From Chloroflexota bacterium (lineage in GTDB: Bacteria > Chloroflexota > Limnocylindria > Limnocylindrales > CSP1-4), in the NCBI GenBank assembly GCA_015478725.1, contig JADMIG010000004.1, forward strand, positions 1-64,000: DNA of 64,000 nt, given 5' to 3'. The translations under genes and the position numbers were made by a program. Shown in pieces: positions 60,477 through 64,000 of the stretch; the first letter of the stretch is position 1, and each line of letters starts with the position of its first letter. The notes beneath the pieces are model-generated. The model searched no databases. It was not told the DNA's origin and saw only the letters and a list, made by a program, of their open reading frames with translations.

Positions 60477-61489
60477 TGCGCGTCCTCGTCACCGGTGGAG
60501 CGGGCTACGTGGGCTCGGTGAGTGTCGAGGCGCTCGTCGCCGCCGGTCACTCGGTGGTCGTCCTCGACGACTGCTCGACGGGACACGCCGGCGCGATTCC
60601 CCCGGGCATCGTCCACCTCCGCCAGGATTACACGGATGAGGCCGCGATGACGGCCGCGCTCCGCGAGCACGACATCGACACGATCCTCCACTGCGCGGCT
60701 CGCTCCCTCGTCGGCGAATCGATGCGCGATCCGGCCCGCTACTACCGCCAGAACGTCGCCGGCGGCATCGCCCTCCTCGACGCGGCTCGGGCCGCGAACG
60801 TCCGCCGCTTCGTCTTCAGCTCGACCGCAGCCGTCTACGGCATCCCGCTGACGACGCCGATCGACGAGGACGCACCGCTCCGGCCGATCAACCCGTACGG
60901 TGAGACGAAGCGCACGTTCGAAGGCGCGCTCGACTGGTACAGCCGCGCGTACGGCCTCCGAGCCGTCAGCCTCCGCTACTTCAACGTCGCTGGGGCGACC
61001 GAGGCGAACGGCGAGGACCACGACCCCGAGACGCACCTCATCCCGGCGATCCTCCGGGCGGCGGAAACATCCGGCGAGTTGACGATGTACGGGGATGACT
61101 ACCCGACGCCGGACGGGACGCCCATCCGCGACTACATCGATGTCCGGGATCTCGCCGCTGCGCACCTCCTCGCGCTCGAGGCGACCGCCGACGCGCCGAG
61201 CGCGGCCGTGACGCCCGGCCTCCTGGCCTGCAACCTCGGTGTCGGTGACGGCTTCAGTGTCCGCCAGGTGATCGCCGCGACGGAGCGGGTCGTCGGCCGA
61301 TCCATCCCGGTCAGGGTCGGCCCGCGGCGGGAGGGTGATCCGCCGGTCCTCGTCGCACGAGCGGATCGAGCGCGGGACACCCTCGGCTGGCGACCGCGTC
61401 ACGACTCGCTCGAGGAGATGATCGGCTCCGCGTGGGCCTGGCGCCGCCGACACCCGGACGGCTACGGCGATCGAACGGGTGGTCGGTGA
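60476..61489 (+). CDS. galE: UDP-glucose 4-epimerase
   Basis: NAD-dependent interconversion of UDP-glucose and UDP-galactose. GGAGYVGSVSVEAL, VVLDDCSTGHAGAIP, SSTAAVYG, the catalytic NPYGETK and YFNVAGATEANGEDHDPETHLIP are all classic GalE blocks, the last being the diagnostic insertion. IRDYIDVRDLAAAHLLAL and VRVGPRREGDPPVLVARADRARDTLGW complete it. 337 residues. Start shares a base with the TPR stop, and its stop with the next gene. Confidence 0.93.
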   Translation: MRVLVTGGAGYVGSVSVEALVAAGHSVVVLDDCSTGHAGAIPPGIVHLRQDYTDEAAMTAALREHDIDTILHCAARSLVGESMRDPARYYRQNVAGGIALLDAARAANVRRFVFSSTAAVYGIPLTTPIDEDAPLRPINPYGETKRTFEGALDWYSRAYGLRAVSLRYFNVAGATEANGEDHDPETHLIPAILRAAETSGELTMYGDDYPTPDGTPIRDYIDVRDLAAAHLLALEATADAPSAAVTPGLLACNLGVGDGFSVRQVIAATERVVGRSIPVRVGPRREGDPPVLVARADRARDTLGWRPRHDSLEEMIGSAWAWRRRHPDGYGDRTGGR

Positions 61490-62361
61490 TGGCGACCGTG
61501 CACGGCGACGACGTGATCCGAGGCGACGACGCGATCCGAAGCGACGACGCGATCCGCGGCGACTTCACTGATCGTGGCGAGTTCGCCGGGCGGGTCGCCC
61601 TTGTCACGGGTGCCGGGAGCGCCGGCGGCATCGGATTCGCCGCCGCGCGACTCCTCGCACGACGCGGAGCGACCGTGGCGATCGCCGCGACGACGGCCCG
61701 CATCCACGATCGGGTCGCGGAGCTCCGGGCCACCGGCTGCAGCGCATCCGGGCATGTCGGCAACCTCATCTCGGCGGGCGTCGCCGAGCGGGTCGTCGTC
61801 GAGGCGGTCGCCGCCCACGGCAGGCTCGACATCCTCGTCAACAACGCGGGGATGATCGCCGTCGGCGAGGACGAGGTGTCACGCGACTTCCTCGAACTCA
61901 CCCACGAGGAGTGGGACCGTGGCATTGCCCAGAACCTCCGCATTCCGTTCGCGGTGACCCGGGCCGCGCTCCCGTCCATCGTCGCCGCAGGCGGCGGTCG
62001 CGTCGTCTTCGTCTCGTCCGTCACCGGCCCGCTCGTCAGCAATCCGGCCTCGACCGTGTACAGCGCGGCGAAGGCCGGCATCATGGGGCTGGTCCGCGGG
62101 CTCGCCATCGAGATGGGGCCGCAGGGCGTGACGGTGAACGCCGTCCTCCCCGGCTGGATCGCGTCCGGTTCGCAGCTCCCCGAAGAGGCGGTCGGCGGCG
62201 AGCACACCCCGCTCGGCCGGTCCGGGACCCCGGACGAGGTCGCCTCGGCCATCGTGTTCCTCGCCTCCACGGGGGCGAGCTACATCACCGGCCAGGGCAT
62301 CGTCGTGGACGGCGGGAACACGATCCAGGAGTTCAAGGGGCCGAAGGCGGCGTGGTACTGA
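61489..62361 (+). CDS. Short-chain dehydrogenase/reductase
   Basis: Classical SDR, 290 residues. The cofactor loop is TGAGSAGGIGFAAARLL (a one-residue longer variant of TGxxxGIG), followed by LVNNAGMIAVGEDEV and the active site VSSVTGPLVSNPASTVYSAAKAG with Ser, Tyr and Lys. The N-terminal ~25 residues carry a hexapeptide repeat (GDDAIR-like) from an 18-bp DNA repeat. The substrate is unknown. It is coupled on both sides (galE and the second SDR). Confidence 0.88.
   Translation: MATVHGDDVIRGDDAIRSDDAIRGDFTDRGEFAGRVALVTGAGSAGGIGFAAARLLARRGATVAIAATTARIHDRVAELRATGCSASGHVGNLISAGVAERVVVEAVAAHGRLDILVNNAGMIAVGEDEVSRDFLELTHEEWDRGIAQNLRIPFAVTRAALPSIVAAGGGRVVFVSSVTGPLVSNPASTVYSAAKAGIMGLVRGLAIEMGPQGVTVNAVLPGWIASGSQLPEEAVGGEHTPLGRSGTPDEVASAIVFLASTGASYITGQGIVVDGGNTIQEFKGPKAAWY
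61515..61566. repeat. 18-bp in-frame repeat in the SDR 5' end
   Basis: Units begin at 61515, 61533 and 61551 (GATCCGAGGCGACGACGC type) with a partial unit before. The frame is kept. Confidence 0.8.
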
Positions 62362-63224
62362 TGCCCGGCGGCACGACACGACCCGGCGGACCGGCGACGG
62401 ACAGACCGAGGCCGTCGGCGGAGAGACCGGGACCGGGACCGTCGGCCGACGGATCGACGCCCGGCCGGGTCGTCATCGTCACCGGCGGCGCGTCCGGGAT
62501 CGGGCTCGCGACCGCGGAGCGATTCGCCGCGGACGAAGCCGCCGTCGCGCTCGTCGACCGCGACGCGGCCGGTCTGGACGTCGCCGTGGCCACGATCTCC
62601 GCCGCCGGAGGCACGGCGCTCGGGATCGTGGCGGACGTTCGGGTCGTGGCGGACTGCGAGCGGTCCGTCGCCGCAGCCGTCGACCGGTTCGGGCGGCTCG
62701 ACGCCCTCGTCAACTCCGCTGGCGTCTGGGTCGAGGGACCGTCGGACACGATGACCGAGGACGATTGGGATCGCGTCGTCGACGTGAACCTCAAGGGCAC
62801 ATTCTTCATGTGCCGGCATGCGATCCCGGCGCTCGAGCGGACCGGCGGCTGTATCGTCAATGTCTCATCGGACGCCGGACTGTGGGGCAACAGGGAGGCC
62901 GCGATCTACTGCGCATCCAAGGGCGGCGTGACGGTCCTCACGAAGGCGCTCGCAGTCGAGCTCGCGCCCCGTGGCATCCGGGCGAACGCGGTCTGCCCGG
63001 GCGACGTCGACTCCCCGATGATCCGGTATCAGGCCGATACGTTCGGCGGGGGCGATCCGGACGCCTATCTCGCCGGCCTCCTCACCGCATATCCGCAGCG
63101 ACCGGCGCGCTTCATCCGCCCGTCGGAGGTCGCCGAGCTCATCCACTACCTCGCTTCGCCGGCGGCGGCACCGATCACCGGCGCGGCGCTCTCGATCGAC
63201 TTCGGGCTCACGGCGGGCTACTGA
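62361..63224 (+). CDS. Short-chain dehydrogenase/reductase
   Basis: FabG-like SDR, 287 residues. An N-terminal Pro-rich tail of about 35 residues precedes VVIVTGGASGIGLATAERFA (cofactor loop), LVNSAGVWVEG and the active site VSSDAGLWGNREAAIYCASKGG. NAVCPGDVDSPMIRYQAD and ITGAALSIDFGLTAGY close the fold. The substrate is unknown. Pairing two SDRs behind galE hints at sugar or polyol oxidation, but gives no proof. Overlaps the next gene by one base. Confidence 0.88.
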   Translation: MPGGTTRPGGPATDRPRPSAERPGPGPSADGSTPGRVVIVTGGASGIGLATAERFAADEAAVALVDRDAAGLDVAVATISAAGGTALGIVADVRVVADCERSVAAAVDRFGRLDALVNSAGVWVEGPSDTMTEDDWDRVVDVNLKGTFFMCRHAIPALERTGGCIVNVSSDAGLWGNREAAIYCASKGGVTVLTKALAVELAPRGIRANAVCPGDVDSPMIRYQADTFGGGDPDAYLAGLLTAYPQRPARFIRPSEVAELIHYLASPAAAPITGAALSIDFGLTAGY

Positions 63225-63946
63225 TGACGCTCCGCACCGCCGACCTCGACGTCCGTGCCTGGCGGCCGCAATCCTTCGGACGGTCGCACGTCCGGAAGGT
63301 GGCAGACCCCCTGATCGAGCCCGTCTGGAGCGGCGACCGCGTGCTGCTCGTGGCCGGAGCGATCGTCCGGAGGCTCGACGTTCTCGCCGGCGGGGCCCAC
63401 GCGGTCTTCTTCGACGACGAGGGCGAGGAGCTCGAGGGAGCGGCGCTCGACGCCGTCGCCGCCAACCTGCGCGATGCCCTTCGCGCCGAGTCGGTGATCC
63501 TCGACGGGTACCTGAGCCGGCAGCCGAACGCACCTCGCGACGCGACACCCGGCCTGGGACTGACGATCCCGACGACGACGCAGGTCATGGGCCAGATGCT
63601 CTTCGGCCGGCGGAGCGCCCGCGCCGCGCGAGCCCCGATCCCGGCCGCCGCCACTCCGGTGGACCCGGACGTTCCGCTCGCGTTCGTCGCCGTCGATCTC
63701 CTCGCCATCGACGATGACGCCCTGCTCGGCATCCCGCTGCTCGAACGAAAGCGCATCCTCGACACGGCGTTCGACGAGACGAGCCTGCTCCGCCGAAGTC
63801 CGTACGTTCGCCCGCCGGTGGACAGCTGGCTTGTCGCCTGGAGGGCGCTCGGTTTCCGCGAGCTCGCCTACAAGGCGGCGAACAGCCGCTATACACCGGG
63901 CGCCCCGAACGAGGCCTGGGCGCGGATCGCCATCCCGCTCGACTGA
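63224..63946 (+). CDS. Degenerate ATP-dependent DNA-ligase-like protein
   Basis: 240 residues resembling only the adenylation domain of ATP-dependent DNA ligases. The motif I position reads PVWSGDR (residues 33-39): the catalytic lysine is replaced by Val34 and the Asp by Ser36. Motif III LDGEL reads LDGYL (Glu to Tyr96). The middle FVAVDLLAIDD, LLGIPLLERKRIL, ELAYKAANSRYTPG and final WARI keep the ligase spacing. Thus it looks like a catalytically dead or repurposed nucleotidyltransferase fold. It is coupled to the upstream SDR and ends the gene chain. A short GGCGGGAGCGGGGCCGA repeat follows the stop. Confidence 0.65.
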   Translation: MTLRTADLDVRAWRPQSFGRSHVRKVADPLIEPVWSGDRVLLVAGAIVRRLDVLAGGAHAVFFDDEGEELEGAALDAVAANLRDALRAESVILDGYLSRQPNAPRDATPGLGLTIPTTTQVMGQMLFGRRSARAARAPIPAAATPVDPDVPLAFVAVDLLAIDDDALLGIPLLERKRILDTAFDETSLLRRSPYVRPPVDSWLVAWRALGFRELAYKAANSRYTPGAPNEAWARIAIPLD

Positions 63947-64000
63947 GGACCGAGGGCCGAGGGCGGGAGCGGGGCCGACCGCGGGCGGGAGCGGGGCCGA

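Overview
The window is a 64 kb stretch of very GC-rich bacterial chromosome (about 70% G+C judged by eye), densely packed with about 60 genes. GTG and TTG starts are common and many neighbouring genes overlap by 1 or 4 nt. No rRNA, tRNA, phage, transposase or CRISPR was recognised. The gene mix (DarA-type c-di-AMP receptor, GuaB3-type IMP dehydrogenase-like protein, UPF0182 protein, R3H-domain AAA ATPase of the Ycf45/SpoIIIAA type, GbsR regulator, mreBC, and secreted proteins with Pro/Thr linkers) fits best a high-GC Chloroflexota of the Limnocylindria type. An actinobacterial origin is the main alternative. This placement is inference.

Region 1 (1-18.9 kb) is mostly cell envelope. A WecG/TagA-type transferase, UDP-xylose synthase, UDP-glucose dehydrogenase and a polyprenyl sugar-phosphate transferase form a surface-polysaccharide block. 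Next come a secreted Pro-rich protein, an ATP-grasp-like protein, an MBL hydrolase, a methyltransferase, an RDD membrane protein and a Dpm1-like glycosyltransferase. A two-gene secreted operon follows (caspase/CHAT-like protein plus GH18 hydrolase). The full dTDP-rhamnose pathway (rfbABDC) lies just downstream of mreBC.

Region 2 (19-31 kb) holds radC, a CPBP protease, membrane and zinc-ribbon proteins, UPF0182, and a purine block (guaB3, truncated haemoglobin, guaA). Region 3 (31.5-42 kb) is signalling and maintenance: Nudix-DinB-small ORF-darA back to back with a diguanylate cyclase, tmk-ECF sigma-anti-sigma, tldD/tldE, an NTF2-like protein and a phytoene-desaturase-like oxidoreductase. Region 4 (42-47.5 kb) is an operon pdxS-pdxT-GNAT-R3H ATPase for PLP synthesis and an uncharacterised ATPase.

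Region 5 (47.8-58 kb) is a leucine-degradation cluster. It contains both methylcrotonyl-CoA carboxylase subunits, methylglutaconyl-CoA hydratase, HMG-CoA lyase, an aminotransferase, a MOSC-GNAT fusion, a peroxiredoxin and a 34-bp tandem-repeat array. Region 6 (58.1-64 kb) is a chain of overlapping genes (CCA-adding enzyme, TPR protein, galE, two SDRs, a degenerate DNA-ligase-like protein) preceded by an HNH endonuclease.

The most unusual signals are not standard genes. They are: (i) an interspersed palindromic repeat family of about 14 copies, all intergenic, at five loci; (ii) a CACGTG-bearing 34-bp tandem array and a related 14-bp array; (iii) many in-frame minisatellites, notably a 3 x 51 bp expansion in an anti-sigma factor; (iv) a recurrent TAnnnT hexamer 6-9 nt before start codons, which suggests leaderless mRNAs; (v) a ligase-like protein that has lost its catalytic lysine; and (vi) two small genes missed by simple ORF length cut-offs.
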